Below are positions 1 through 8,324 of a DNA stretch of 64,000 nucleotides, in pieces. The DNA lies in NCBI GenBank assembly GCA_963530515.1, contig CAUSEC010000004.1, positions 148,682 through 212,681 on the forward strand. Reading direction: 5' to 3'. Every line of letters begins with the position of its first letter. Positions within the stretch are counted from its first letter, which is position 1. This stretch comes from CBFFRJ01 sp963530515. Its GTDB lineage: Bacteria > Pseudomonadota > Gammaproteobacteria > Enterobacterales > Enterobacteriaceae. The notes beneath the pieces were generated by a model, which saw only the letters and a program-made list of their open reading frames with translations, did no database searches and was not told the origin of the DNA. The position numbers were made by a program, and so were the translations under genes.

Positions 1-1185
1 CTGGTCTTTATTGACCTTGACCGCTTTAAAGCGGTGAACGACACCGCCGGGCACGCGGCAGGCGATGCGTTGCTGCGGGAAATCTCCTCGCTCATGCTGA
101 GCATGCTGCGTTCTACCGACGTCCTCGCCCGTCTGGGCGGCGATGAGTTTGGCCTGCTGCTGCCGGACTGCAACGTTGAAAGCGCGCGCTACATTGCCGG
201 GCGCATCGTGCAGGCCATTAACGACTACCACTTTATGTGGGAAGGCCGCATGCATCGCATCGGTGCCAGCGCCGGGATAACCATTATTGATGAAACCAAC
301 CACCAGGGCTCCGAAGTGATGTCCCAGGCGGATATCGCCTGCTACGCCTCGAAAAACAACGGCCGTGGCATGGTGACGGTCTATGAAGCTCAGCAGGGCA
401 CGATGCACCACGGGCGCAGCATGATGTCGCTGGAAGAGCAGTGGCTGATGATTAAAGACAACCATCTGTTGATGATTGCCCGTGGCGTCGCCTCGCCGCG
501 CGTGCCGGAAGCCTGCAATTTCTGGCTGCTGACCCTGCGTCTGTGGACCAGCGAAGGGGAAGTGATGGAAGAAAATGCCTTCCGCGCAAGCCTCAATGAG
601 CCGGAGCTTATCCGCGCGCTCGACCGCCGCGTGTTCCAGGAGTTCTTCCGCAATCACGCTACGGCGATTGCCGGTAAAGGCCTTGGTGTTGCCCTTCCCC
701 TCTCCTCAGCCGGGTTGTCCAACGCCCAACTGGTGGATGAAATCCTCGATTTACTGGAACACGGCCCGCTGCCTGGGCGTCTGCTGCATTTGATGATTCA
801 GGCCGACGTACTGCTGCGCGAAGGGAAAGCCATTAGCGACAGTCTGAAAAAACTGCGCCATGCGGGCTGCCGTATCATCCTGAGTCATATTGGTCATGAT
901 CTTGAGATCTTTAACCATCTCGCGCCACACACCGCGGACTACATCCTGCTGGAGCAGGATCTGGTCAACAACGTGCATGGCAACCTGATGGACGAAATGA
1001 TGGTGACGATTATCCAGGGCCATGCCCAGCGTCTGGGGCTTAAAAGCATTGCCGGGCCGACCAACCAGCCGCTGATGATGGATACGCTGTCAGGCATCGG
1101 TATCGACCTTATCTACGGGGACACCATCTCCCAGCCGCAGCCGCTCGATATGATGCTGAGCACCAGCTACTTCGCGATCAACTGA
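1..1185 (+). CDS. dgcE: Diguanylate cyclase DgcE (YegE), C-terminal part
   Basis: The gene enters from the left edge; the frame is open from base 1, so the first Met/Val codon in the window is not the true start. The visible part begins inside a GGDEF domain: an FIDLDRFK motif, then RLGGDEFGLLL with an intact GGDEF active site, so cyclic-di-GMP synthesis should be retained. The remaining 250 residues or so resemble the EAL-like C-terminal domain of E. coli YegE, but no EAL signature is visible, which suggests a degenerate, catalytically inactive phosphodiesterase domain as known for YegE. The E. coli protein is about 1,100 residues with N-terminal membrane MASE1 and PAS domains that lie outside this window. 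The stop codon overlaps the convergent alkA 3' end by 8 bases, the K-12 arrangement. Confidence 0.9.
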   Translation: MVFIDLDRFKAVNDTAGHAAGDALLREISSLMLSMLRSTDVLARLGGDEFGLLLPDCNVESARYIAGRIVQAINDYHFMWEGRMHRIGASAGITIIDETNHQGSEVMSQADIACYASKNNGRGMVTVYEAQQGTMHHGRSMMSLEEQWLMIKDNHLLMIARGVASPRVPEACNFWLLTLRLWTSEGEVMEENAFRASLNEPELIRALDRRVFQEFFRNHATAIAGKGLGVALPLSSAGLSNAQLVDEILDLLEHGPLPGRLLHLMIQADVLLREGKAISDSLKKLRHAGCRIILSHIGHDLEIFNHLAPHTADYILLEQDLVNNVHGNLMDEMMVTIIQGHAQRLGLKSIAGPTNQPLMMDTLSGIGIDLIYGDTISQPQPLDMMLSTSYFAIN

Positions 1186-2023
1186 TTTTCTCAGGCTGCC
1201 AGCCGTCGGTGTACCAGATGTGCAACAACGCATAAGAACGCCAGGGCTGCCAGCGCTCGGCGTAACGGCGGGTTTGAGCGGGTGTCATCCCGGCGAACCG
1301 CTGCTTAATCAGATAATCATCGGCAAGAAACACATCTTTTGCCTGCCACCCGCGCAACGCATAATAGTTCGCCGTCCAGCGCCCAATCCCCGGAAACGTC
1401 ATCAATGTTTTAACCCCCTGTTCGACGTCTGCGGGAGCCGTCAGGGGAAAGGTGCCGTCCAGAACGGACCGGGCGAGAAAGATGAGGGATTCGGCGCGTT
1501 TGACGGGCATCCCCAGCGCTTTCAGCGCCATTGGGTCCGCCTTTGCCAGCTGCGCAGGCTGTGGAAACAGCACAAAGTCGTCATCCAGCCGTTCGCCGCA
1601 CAGCGCCGCCACCCGCGAGGTGAGCTTTGCTGCCATCGCCACGCTCACCAGTTGCCCTAAAATCGCCCGCACCGCCTGCTCGAAAGGGTCCATACAGCCG
1701 GGCAGACGCAGCCCTGGCCGCGCGGCACCCAGCTCGCCTAACGCCTTGCTGACCACCTGCGGCTGGCAGGTGAGGTCAAACAAATTGCTCAGATGCTGTA
1801 AACAGGCCGTTGCGACCGGTTGCAGACCGTCGCTCAGCGTCACGTTCAGTACGTTGTTCGCTTCATCGGGCTGTGCACAAATAATGCCCCGATGTTCATC
1901 CAGCGCAAATGCACGCGTGTAGCGCGTCTGCGTAATAATTTCGACGCCTGTCACCGCACGCGCCTGTAAGAAACCTAACATCCATGACCAGTCATAAGGC
2001 GGCTGCCAGTGCAGTGTGTACAT
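1178..2023 (-). CDS. alkA: DNA-3-methyladenine glycosylase II
   Basis: 281 residues, against 282 in E. coli AlkA. It removes alkylated bases such as 3-methyladenine from DNA to start base excision repair in the cytoplasm. The helix-hairpin-helix and catalytic region is clear: LMTFPGIGRWTANYYALRG followed by DVFLADDYLIKQRF, where the second Asp of the ADDYL motif corresponds to the catalytic Asp238 of E. coli. The C-terminal ERWQPWRSYALLHIW carries the Trp equivalent to Trp272 in the binding cleft. The start is the ATG at 2023, directly preceded by AGGAGAC on the minus strand. It is divergent from yegD across 133 bases. In E. coli alkA is induced by methylated Ada; I could not point to a convincing Ada box here. 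Confidence 0.96.
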   Translation of the reverse strand: MYTLHWQPPYDWSWMLGFLQARAVTGVEIITQTRYTRAFALDEHRGIICAQPDEANNVLNVTLSDGLQPVATACLQHLSNLFDLTCQPQVVSKALGELGAARPGLRLPGCMDPFEQAVRAILGQLVSVAMAAKLTSRVAALCGERLDDDFVLFPQPAQLAKADPMALKALGMPVKRAESLIFLARSVLDGTFPLTAPADVEQGVKTLMTFPGIGRWTANYYALRGWQAKDVFLADDYLIKQRFAGMTPAQTRRYAERWQPWRSYALLHIWYTDGWQPEKIS

Positions 2024-2156
2024 ATTGTCTCCTGTGATATCAGCCCATGAGCATATAACGGTTTGTGGATTTCTGCTTTGCTTTGATATTCCGGTTGTTC
2101 TGCCTGGCGCATTCCGTTAAAGTCGCCCCCCTTCTTCACCGGCATGGGGATTTAAC

Positions 2157-3509
2157 GTGTTTGTAGGCTTTGATTACGGTACCGCCAACTGTTCAATTGC
2201 GGTGATGCAGGACGGTAAACCGTCGCTGCTGAAAATGGAAAATAACAGCACTCTGCTGCCGTCGATGCTCTGTGCGCCGACGCGCGAAGCCGTCAGCGAA
2301 TGGCTCTATCGCCATCATGAGGTTCCGGCAACGGGCGCTGAAACCCAGGCGTTGTTACGTCGTGCCGTCAGCTTTAACCGCGAAGAAGATATTGATGTGC
2401 AGGCCACCAGCGTCCAGTTTGGTCTCAGCTCGCTTCGCCAGTACGTAGAAGACCCGGAAGAGGTCTACTTCGTTAAATCACCGAAATCCTTCCTCGGTGC
2501 CGGCGGCTTAAAACCGCAGCAAATTGCCCTGTTTGAAGATCTGGTGTGCGCCATGATGCTGCACATCCGTAAGCAGGCCGAAACGCAGCTGCCGGACGCC
2601 ATCAACCAGGCGGTTATTGGCCGCCCGATTAACTTCCAGGGCCTCGGCGGCACCGAGGCTAACGCCCAGGCGCAGGGTATACTTGAGCGCGCGGCAAAAC
2701 GCGCCGGTTTTCGCGACGTGGTGTTCCAGTACGAGCCGGTTGCGGCGGGTCTGGATTTCGAAGCCACCCTGCAGGAAGAAAAACGCGTGCTGGTCGTGGA
2801 TATCGGCGGCGGGACAACCGACTGTTCCTTACTGCTGATGGGGCCAAAGTGGCACGATCGTCTGGACCGCGAAAACAGCCTGTTAGGCCACAGCGGCTGC
2901 CGCGTGGGCGGTAACGATCTGGATATCGCGCTGGCGTTTAAAAACCTGATGCCATTGCTGGGCATGGGCGGGCAGACGGAAAAAGGCATCGCCCTGCCGG
3001 TTCTCCCCTGGTGGAACGCCATCGCCATTAACGATGTTCCGGCACAAACCGATTTCTACAGTACGGCTAATGGCCGACAGCTGAACGATATGCTGCGTGA
3101 CGCCCGCGATACCGACAAAGTGGCTCTGCTGTTAAAAGTGTGGAAACAGCGTCTGGGCTATCGTCTGGTTCGCAGTGCAGAAGAAAGCAAAATCGCGCTG
3201 TCCGAACAGGTACAAACTCAGGCGCAACTGCCGTTTATCAGCGACACACTGACGACAGATATTGACCAGATGGGTCTGGAAGCCGCGCTGGATCAGCCGC
3301 TGCGTCGTATTCTTGAACAGGTACAGCTGGCACTGGACAACAGCGAAGCCACGCCAGAGGTGATTTACCTCACCGGCGGCAGCGCGCGTTCGCCGATTAT
3401 TAAGAAAGCGCTGGCGCAGGCCCTGCCGGGTATTCCCATTGCCGGCGGCGATGACTTCGGCTCAGTCACCGCCGGTCTGGCCCGCTGGGCGCAGGTGGTC
3501 TTTCGGTAA
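2157..3509 (+). CDS. yegD: Hsp70-family chaperone-like protein YegD
   Basis: 450 residues, the same length as E. coli YegD and collinear along its whole length. It belongs to the Hsp70/actin ATPase superfamily but lacks the DnaK substrate-binding domain. Visible ATPase motifs are GFDYGTANCS near residue 4 (phosphate 1), VVDIGGGTTDCS near residue 217 (phosphate 2) and YLTGGSARSP near residue 404 (adenosine). The start is a GTG at 2157, which gives the MFVGFDYG N-terminus expected of the family; no ATG would do so. The cellular role is not established for this family. Confidence 0.95.
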   Translation: MFVGFDYGTANCSIAVMQDGKPSLLKMENNSTLLPSMLCAPTREAVSEWLYRHHEVPATGAETQALLRRAVSFNREEDIDVQATSVQFGLSSLRQYVEDPEEVYFVKSPKSFLGAGGLKPQQIALFEDLVCAMMLHIRKQAETQLPDAINQAVIGRPINFQGLGGTEANAQAQGILERAAKRAGFRDVVFQYEPVAAGLDFEATLQEEKRVLVVDIGGGTTDCSLLLMGPKWHDRLDRENSLLGHSGCRVGGNDLDIALAFKNLMPLLGMGGQTEKGIALPVLPWWNAIAINDVPAQTDFYSTANGRQLNDMLRDARDTDKVALLLKVWKQRLGYRLVRSAEESKIALSEQVQTQAQLPFISDTLTTDIDQMGLEAALDQPLRRILEQVQLALDNSEATPEVIYLTGGSARSPIIKKALAQALPGIPIAGGDDFGSVTAGLARWAQVVFR

Positions 3510-3637
3510 TAAAGAGAATGGCCGGAACGGGCGTTACAAAGCGCCATTCTTGCCCGCCGCGCCGATTGACTTCGTCTGTTTTTCAACCTATGGTGAAGGG
3601 ATAAGGGTCAGGGAGGATTTCTCCCCCCTCTGGTGTC

Positions 3638-3697
3638 TTAGTAAGCTGGCCAGCTAATGACTAAGAGGATCACCAGTATGATGACGTGTTTCATCAT
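3638..3697 (-). CDS. ibs: Ibs toxic membrane peptide
   Basis: A 19-residue ORF reads MMKHVIILVILLVISWPAY. It is nearly identical to the E. coli IbsA peptide, differing only near the C-terminus (ISWPAY in place of ISFQAY). Ibs peptides are single hydrophobic helices that insert in and depolarise the inner membrane when overexpressed. It is encoded wholly antisense to the Sib RNA. A purine-rich ribosome site (AAGGAAAGGG) lies directly upstream of the ATG on the minus strand. Confidence 0.88.
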   Translation of the reverse strand: MMKHVIILVILLVISWPAY

Positions 3698-3713
3698 AAC
3701 CCTTTCCTTCTGT

Positions 3714-3743
3714 AAAGCCCCATCGTCAGGTGGGGCTTTCCTG
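3714..3743 (+). terminator. Intrinsic terminator of sib RNA
   Basis: Eight-base arms AAAGCCCC (3714-3721) and GGGGCTTT (3732-3739) flank a 10-base loop and run into a T-rich stretch. It is the expected 3' end of the Sib transcript. Confidence 0.8.
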
Positions 3744-3870
3744 TATTTAGCCCCTTGCTAAACCTCCTGACGGTAACATCCTTAATCCCTCTTGCTGCTT
3801 TTCCGTTCAATGCTTTGCGAGCCGCCTCGTAATCCTTTCAGGAGTCAGACGATTCCAGACAGTACTTCAT

Positions 3871-3892
3871 ATTCTCTCCATTTTTCTGACGG
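3871..3892 (+). promoter_or_regulatory. Candidate BaeR box upstream of mdtA
   Basis: The sequence ATTCTCTCCAT followed by TTTTCTGACGGC resembles the E. coli BaeR consensus TTTTTCTCCATDATTGGC; 9 of the first 11 positions agree, the second half less well. It lies 60-80 bases upstream of the mdtA start. This fits the known autoregulation of the mdtABCD-baeSR operon by phospho-BaeR. The site is inferred by eye only. Confidence 0.45.
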
Positions 3893-3951
3893 CTACGCTC
3901 ACTAAACTAGTATTATTCAGGCATATGTTTCAGGACGAGATACGAAGAACG

Positions 3952-5202
3952 ATGAAAGGCAGAAACACTCCCCGCCTGGTAATAGCGGCAGCAGTAGTGG
4001 TGATAGCGGGTATTGCCGCTGTCTGGTACGGGTTCGGTCATCACGCTGATACCTCAACATCTACCGCCGCCACCGGACAAAATCAGCGCCCAGGCCCCGG
4101 CGGCCCGGGTGGTGGCCGTCATGGTATGCGCGGCGCATTGCCGCCGGTACAGGCCGCTACGGCAACCAAAGAGTCTGTTCCTCGCTATCTTTCCGGTCTC
4201 GGCACGGTCACCGCAGCCAATACGGTCACCGTGCGCAGCCGCGTCGACGGTCAGCTTCTGGCTCTCCACTTTAAAGAGGGCCAACAGGTCAAAGCCGGTG
4301 ACCTGCTGGCAGAAATTGACCCCAGCCAGTTCAAAGTCACCCTCGCTCAGGCGCAGGGACAGCTGGCAAAAGACAAAGCCACCCTCGCTAACGCCCGCCG
4401 CGACCTTGCTCGTTACCAGCAACTGGTGAAGGCCAATCTGGTTTCCCGTCAGGAGATGGACGCCCAACAGGCGCTGGTCAGCGAAACGGAAGGCACCGTA
4501 AAAGCGGATGACGCCTCGGTTGCCAGCGCCCAGCTTCAGCTCGACTGGAGCCGCATCACGGCACCGATTGATGGCCGCGTGGGGTTAAAACAGGTAGATA
4601 TCGGCAACCAAATCTCCAGCGGTGACACCACGGGAATTGTGGTGCTGACCCAAACGCACCCGATCGATCTGGTCTTCACTCTGCCGGAAAATGAGATTGC
4701 TACCGTGGTGCAGGCGCAAAAAGCTGGACAGCCGCTCACCGTCGAAGCCTGGGATCGCACCAACAAACAGAAACTCAGCGCGGGCACGCTGTTAAGTCTT
4801 GATAATCAGATTGATGCCACCACTGGCACCATCAAGCTGAAAGCTCGCTTTGATAACCAGGACGACGCCCTCTTCCCGAATCAGTTCGTCAACGCCCGTA
4901 TGCTGGTTTCCACTCAGCAAGATGCGGTGGTGATCCCGGCTGCGGCCCTGCAAATGGGTAACGAAGGCAACTTCGTCTGGGTGCTGAATGACAAGGGTCA
5001 GGTCAGCAAACACACGGTGACAACGGGTATTCAGGACAGCCAGAAAGTGGTGATTTCCGCTGGTCTCTCTGCAGGCGATCGCGTGGTCACCGACGGGATT
5101 GACCGCCTGACCGAAGGGGCGAAAGTGGAAGTGGTGGACGCGAAGAATGCCGATCAGATGCCTGCCAAACGTGAACACCCGGCGAAAGGAGCGCAGTCCT
5201 GA
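3952..5202 (+). CDS. mdtA: RND pump periplasmic adaptor MdtA
   Basis: 416 residues from the ATG at 3952, close to the 415 of E. coli MdtA, whose N-terminus (MKGS...) aligns with MKGRNTP here. An in-frame ATG at 3925 would add nine residues (MFQDEIRRT) and is less likely. The protein has an N-terminal membrane anchor (IAAAVVVIAGIAAVWYGF), a Pro/Gly-rich linker, then the lipoyl/barrel-sandwich and alpha-hairpin regions typical of membrane fusion proteins (VRSRVDGQLLALHFKEGQ; DWSRITAPIDGRVGLKQ). It couples the MdtB2C trimer in the inner membrane to an outer-membrane channel, probably TolC, for export of bile salts, novobiocin and similar compounds. First gene of a six-gene operon; it overlaps mdtB by one base. 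Confidence 0.95.
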   Translation: MKGRNTPRLVIAAAVVVIAGIAAVWYGFGHHADTSTSTAATGQNQRPGPGGPGGGRHGMRGALPPVQAATATKESVPRYLSGLGTVTAANTVTVRSRVDGQLLALHFKEGQQVKAGDLLAEIDPSQFKVTLAQAQGQLAKDKATLANARRDLARYQQLVKANLVSRQEMDAQQALVSETEGTVKADDASVASAQLQLDWSRITAPIDGRVGLKQVDIGNQISSGDTTGIVVLTQTHPIDLVFTLPENEIATVVQAQKAGQPLTVEAWDRTNKQKLSAGTLLSLDNQIDATTGTIKLKARFDNQDDALFPNQFVNARMLVSTQQDAVVIPAAALQMGNEGNFVWVLNDKGQVSKHTVTTGIQDSQKVVISAGLSAGDRVVTDGIDRLTEGAKVEVVDAKNADQMPAKREHPAKGAQS

Positions 5203-8200
5203 TGCAGCTGCTACCGCCAGGCAGAACCGGCGGGCCATCGCGCCTGTTTATCATGCGTCCGGTCGCCACCACCCTCATGATGGTGGCGATTTTACTTGCC
5301 GGTATCATCGGTTATCGCTTCTTACCCGTCTCCGCGCTGCCGGAAGTGGACTACCCCACTATCCAGGTGGTGACGCTTTACCCAGGTGCCAGCCCGGATG
5401 TGGTGACCTCAGCCATCACGGCCCCGCTTGAACGCCAGTTCGGCCAGATGTCCGGCCTCAAGCAGATGTCCTCGCAAAGCTCCGGCGGCGCATCTGTTGT
5501 TACGCTGCAATTCCAGCTCACGCTGCCGCTGGACGTCGCCGAGCAGGAAGTACAGGCCGCGATCAACGCCGCTAACAGCCTGTTACCTTCTGACTTACCG
5601 AATCCGCCGGTCTACAGCAAAGTGAACCCTGCGGATCCGCCAATCATGACCCTTGCTGTCACCTCTTCTGCCATGCCGATGACCCAGGTGGAAGACATGG
5701 TGGAAACGCGGGTCGCGCAAAAAATCTCTCAGGTCTCCGGTGTTGGTCTGGTCACCCTTGCCGGTGGGCAACGCCCTGCCGTGCGTGTGAAGCTCAATGC
5801 GCAGGCGATTGCGGCTCTGGGCCTCACCAGCGAGACCATCCGTACCGCTATCAGTAACGCCAACGTCAATTCCGCCAAAGGGAGCCTCGACGGCCCGACG
5901 CGCGCAGTGACCCTCTCCGCCAACGACCAGATGCAGTCGGTGGATGAGTATCGCAAACTGATTGTTGCCTACCAGAACGGTGCGCCAGTGCGTCTTGGGG
6001 ATGTCGCCACCATCGACCAGGGGGCTGAAAATAGCTGGCTGGGGGCCTGGGCGAACCAACAGCAGGCCATCGTGATGAACGTCCAGCGTCAGCCAGGCGC
6101 GAATATCATCGATACCGCCGACAGCATTCGCACCCTGCTGCCAACGCTAACCGAAAGTTTGCCGAAGTCGGTCGAAGTGAAAGTGCTCTCTGACCGCACC
6201 ACCAACATCCGCGCTTCGGTCACCGACACCCAGTTTGAACTGATGCTGGCCATCGCCCTGGTGGTCATGATCATCTATCTGTTCCTGCGCAACATCCCGG
6301 CGACCATTATCCCCGGCGTGGCGGTACCGCTGTCGCTGGTGGGCACCTTCGCAGTCATGGTGTTCCTCGATTTTTCGGTCAACAACCTGACCTTGATGGC
6401 ACTCACCATCGCCACCGGTTTCGTGGTGGACGATGCCATCGTGGTTATCGAAAACATCTCGCGCTACATCGAGAAAGGGGAAAAACCGCTGGCGGCGGCG
6501 CTGAAAGGCGCGGGGGAAATCGGCTTTACCATTATCTCACTGACCTTCTCGCTGATTGCGGTGCTGATCCCGCTGCTGTTTATGGGGGATATTGTCGGTC
6601 GCTTGTTCCGCGAGTTCGCCGTCACTCTGGCGGTGGCGATTCTCATCTCGGCGGTGGTCTCCCTGACGCTGACGCCGATGATGTGCGCCCGCATGCTGAG
6701 CGCGGAATCTCTGCGTAAACAGAACCGCTTCTCCCGCGCGTCGGAAAAATTCATCGATCAGGTGATTGCCGCCTACGGTCGCCTGCTCGCCAGAGTCCTG
6801 AATCACCCCTGGCTGACGCTGAGCGTGGCACTGGGCACCTTGCTGCTGTCGGTCATGCTGTGGGTCTTCATCCCCAAAGGTTTCTTCCCGGTGCAGGATA
6901 ACGGCATTATCCAGGGCACACTGCAGGCGCCGCAGTCCGCTTCTTTTGCCAGCATGGCTCAGCGCCAGCAGCAAATCGCCGGGATCATCATGAAAGATCC
7001 GGCGGTGCAGAGCCTGACGACCTTTGTCGGCGTGGACGGCACCAACCCGGCGCTGAACAGCGCGCGCCTGCAAATCAACCTCAAGCCGCTGTCCGAGCGT
7101 GACGATCGGGTGCAGGCCGTGATTGAGCGTTTGCAACAAGCCGCCGGGCGCGTGCCGGGCGCAGCACTCTACCTGCAACCGACGCAGGATCTGACCATCG
7201 ACACCACCGTCAGCCGCACGCAGTATCAGTTCACCCTACAGGCCACATCACTTGATGCGCTCAGTACCTGGGTGCCGCAGCTGACGGAAAAATTGCAGTC
7301 GCTGCCGCAGCTTTCCGACGTCAGCAGTGACTGGCAGGACAAAGGGCTGGCGGCTTATGTGAACGTTGATCGCGACAGCGCCAGCCGTCTGGGGATCAGC
7401 ATGTCCGATGTGGACAACGCCCTTTATAACGCCTTCGGTCAGCGTCTGATCTCCACCATTTACACTCAGGCGAATCAGTACCGCGTGGTGCTCGAGCATG
7501 ACACCACCCACACTTCCGGTCTGGGTGCGCTCGACACCATTCGCCTGACCAGCAGCGACGGCGGTATCGTCCCGCTCAGTGCGATTGCGAAGGTGGAGCA
7601 GCGCTTTACGCCGCTGTCGATTAACCACCTGGACCAGTTCCCCTCCACCACTATTTCGTTCAACGTGGCGGACGGCTACTCGCTGGGTGAAGCGGTGCAG
7701 ACTATCCTCGACAGCGAGAACACGCTGAATCTGCCCACCGACATTACCACCCAGTTCCAGGGCAGCACCCTCGCGTTCCAGGCCGCACTGGGCAGCACCG
7801 TCTGGCTGATTGTGGCCGCCGTGGTGGCCATGTACATCGTGCTGGGCGTGCTCTATGAAAGCTTTATTCACCCGATAACCATCCTCTCCACCCTGCCCAC
7901 GGCGGGCGTGGGGGCGTTGATGGCACTGCTGCTGGCAGGCAGCGAACTGGATGTGATTGCTATTATCGGCATCATTTTGCTGATCGGTATTGTGAAGAAA
8001 AACGCCATCATGATGATTGACTTCGCGCTTGCCGCAGAGCGCGAGCAGGGGATGTCCCCGCGTGATGCCATTTACCAGGCGTGTCTGCTGCGTTTTCGTC
8101 CGATTTTAATGACCACCCTCGCCGCCCTGCTCGGCGCGCTGCCGCTGATGCTCAGTACTGGCGTCGGTGCCGAACTGCGTCGCCCGCTGGGTATTGGGAT

Positions 8201-8324
8201 GGTAGGCGGTTTGCTGGTAAGCCAGGTGCTGACCCTCTTTACCACGCCGGTGATTTACCTGCTCTTTGACCGCCTCGGCCTGTATGTCCGCAGCCGCTTC
8301 CCGAAACGTGAAGAGGAGGCGTAA
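5202..8324 (+). CDS. mdtB: RND multidrug transporter subunit MdtB
   Basis: 1,040 residues, exactly the E. coli length, with near-identity by eye. It has the RND architecture: an N-terminal transmembrane helix, two large periplasmic loops and two six-helix bundles. The LTLMALTIATGFVVDDAIVVIENI segment near residue 400 carries the paired Asp residues of the proton relay in TM4. A second set of helices begins near residue 865 (VWLIVAAVVAMYIVLGVLYES). MdtB forms a heterotrimer with MdtC in the inner membrane. The start ATG shares one base with the mdtA stop, and mdtC begins at the next base after its stop, indicating coupled translation. Confidence 0.96.
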   Translation: MQLLPPGRTGGPSRLFIMRPVATTLMMVAILLAGIIGYRFLPVSALPEVDYPTIQVVTLYPGASPDVVTSAITAPLERQFGQMSGLKQMSSQSSGGASVVTLQFQLTLPLDVAEQEVQAAINAANSLLPSDLPNPPVYSKVNPADPPIMTLAVTSSAMPMTQVEDMVETRVAQKISQVSGVGLVTLAGGQRPAVRVKLNAQAIAALGLTSETIRTAISNANVNSAKGSLDGPTRAVTLSANDQMQSVDEYRKLIVAYQNGAPVRLGDVATIDQGAENSWLGAWANQQQAIVMNVQRQPGANIIDTADSIRTLLPTLTESLPKSVEVKVLSDRTTNIRASVTDTQFELMLAIALVVMIIYLFLRNIPATIIPGVAVPLSLVGTFAVMVFLDFSVNNLTLMALTIATGFVVDDAIVVIENISRYIEKGEKPLAAALKGAGEIGFTIISLTFSLIAVLIPLLFMGDIVGRLFREFAVTLAVAILISAVVSLTLTPMMCARMLSAESLRKQNRFSRASEKFIDQVIAAYGRLLARVLNHPWLTLSVALGTLLLSVMLWVFIPKGFFPVQDNGIIQGTLQAPQSASFASMAQRQQQIAGIIMKDPAVQSLTTFVGVDGTNPALNSARLQINLKPLSERDDRVQAVIERLQQAAGRVPGAALYLQPTQDLTIDTTVSRTQYQFTLQATSLDALSTWVPQLTEKLQSLPQLSDVSSDWQDKGLAAYVNVDRDSASRLGISMSDVDNALYNAFGQRLISTIYTQANQYRVVLEHDTTHTSGLGALDTIRLTSSDGGIVPLSAIAKVEQRFTPLSINHLDQFPSTTISFNVADGYSLGEAVQTILDSENTLNLPTDITTQFQGSTLAFQAALGSTVWLIVAAVVAMYIVLGVLYESFIHPITILSTLPTAGVGALMALLLAGSELDVIAIIGIILLIGIVKKNAIMMIDFALAAEREQGMSPRDAIYQACLLRFRPILMTTLAALLGALPLMLSTGVGAELRRPLGIGMVGGLLVSQVLTLFTTPVIYLLFDRLGLYVRSRFPKREEEA

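Larger units (their letters stand above)
3601..3743 (+). ncRNA. sib: Sib-type antisense RNA (antitoxin of ibs)
   Basis: This stretch matches the E. coli SibA-E family as I recall it: it opens with ATAAGGGTCAGGGAGGATT, contains the exact complement of an ibs toxin ORF, carries the conserved segment CATCATAACCCTTTCCTTC and ends in a terminator hairpin (3714-3739, AAAGCCCC/GGGGCTTT arms). In E. coli two such loci (sibA, sibB) lie in this same position upstream of mdtA; only one is seen here. The RNA would pair with the ibs mRNA over its whole length and block translation of the toxin. The 5' end is inferred by alignment to the remembered Sib sequence. Confidence 0.88.

Noticed and set aside
1220..1922. 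Long plus-strand ORFs opposite alkA
   Set aside because: Antisense shadows of a clearly coding, conserved gene in GC-rich DNA.
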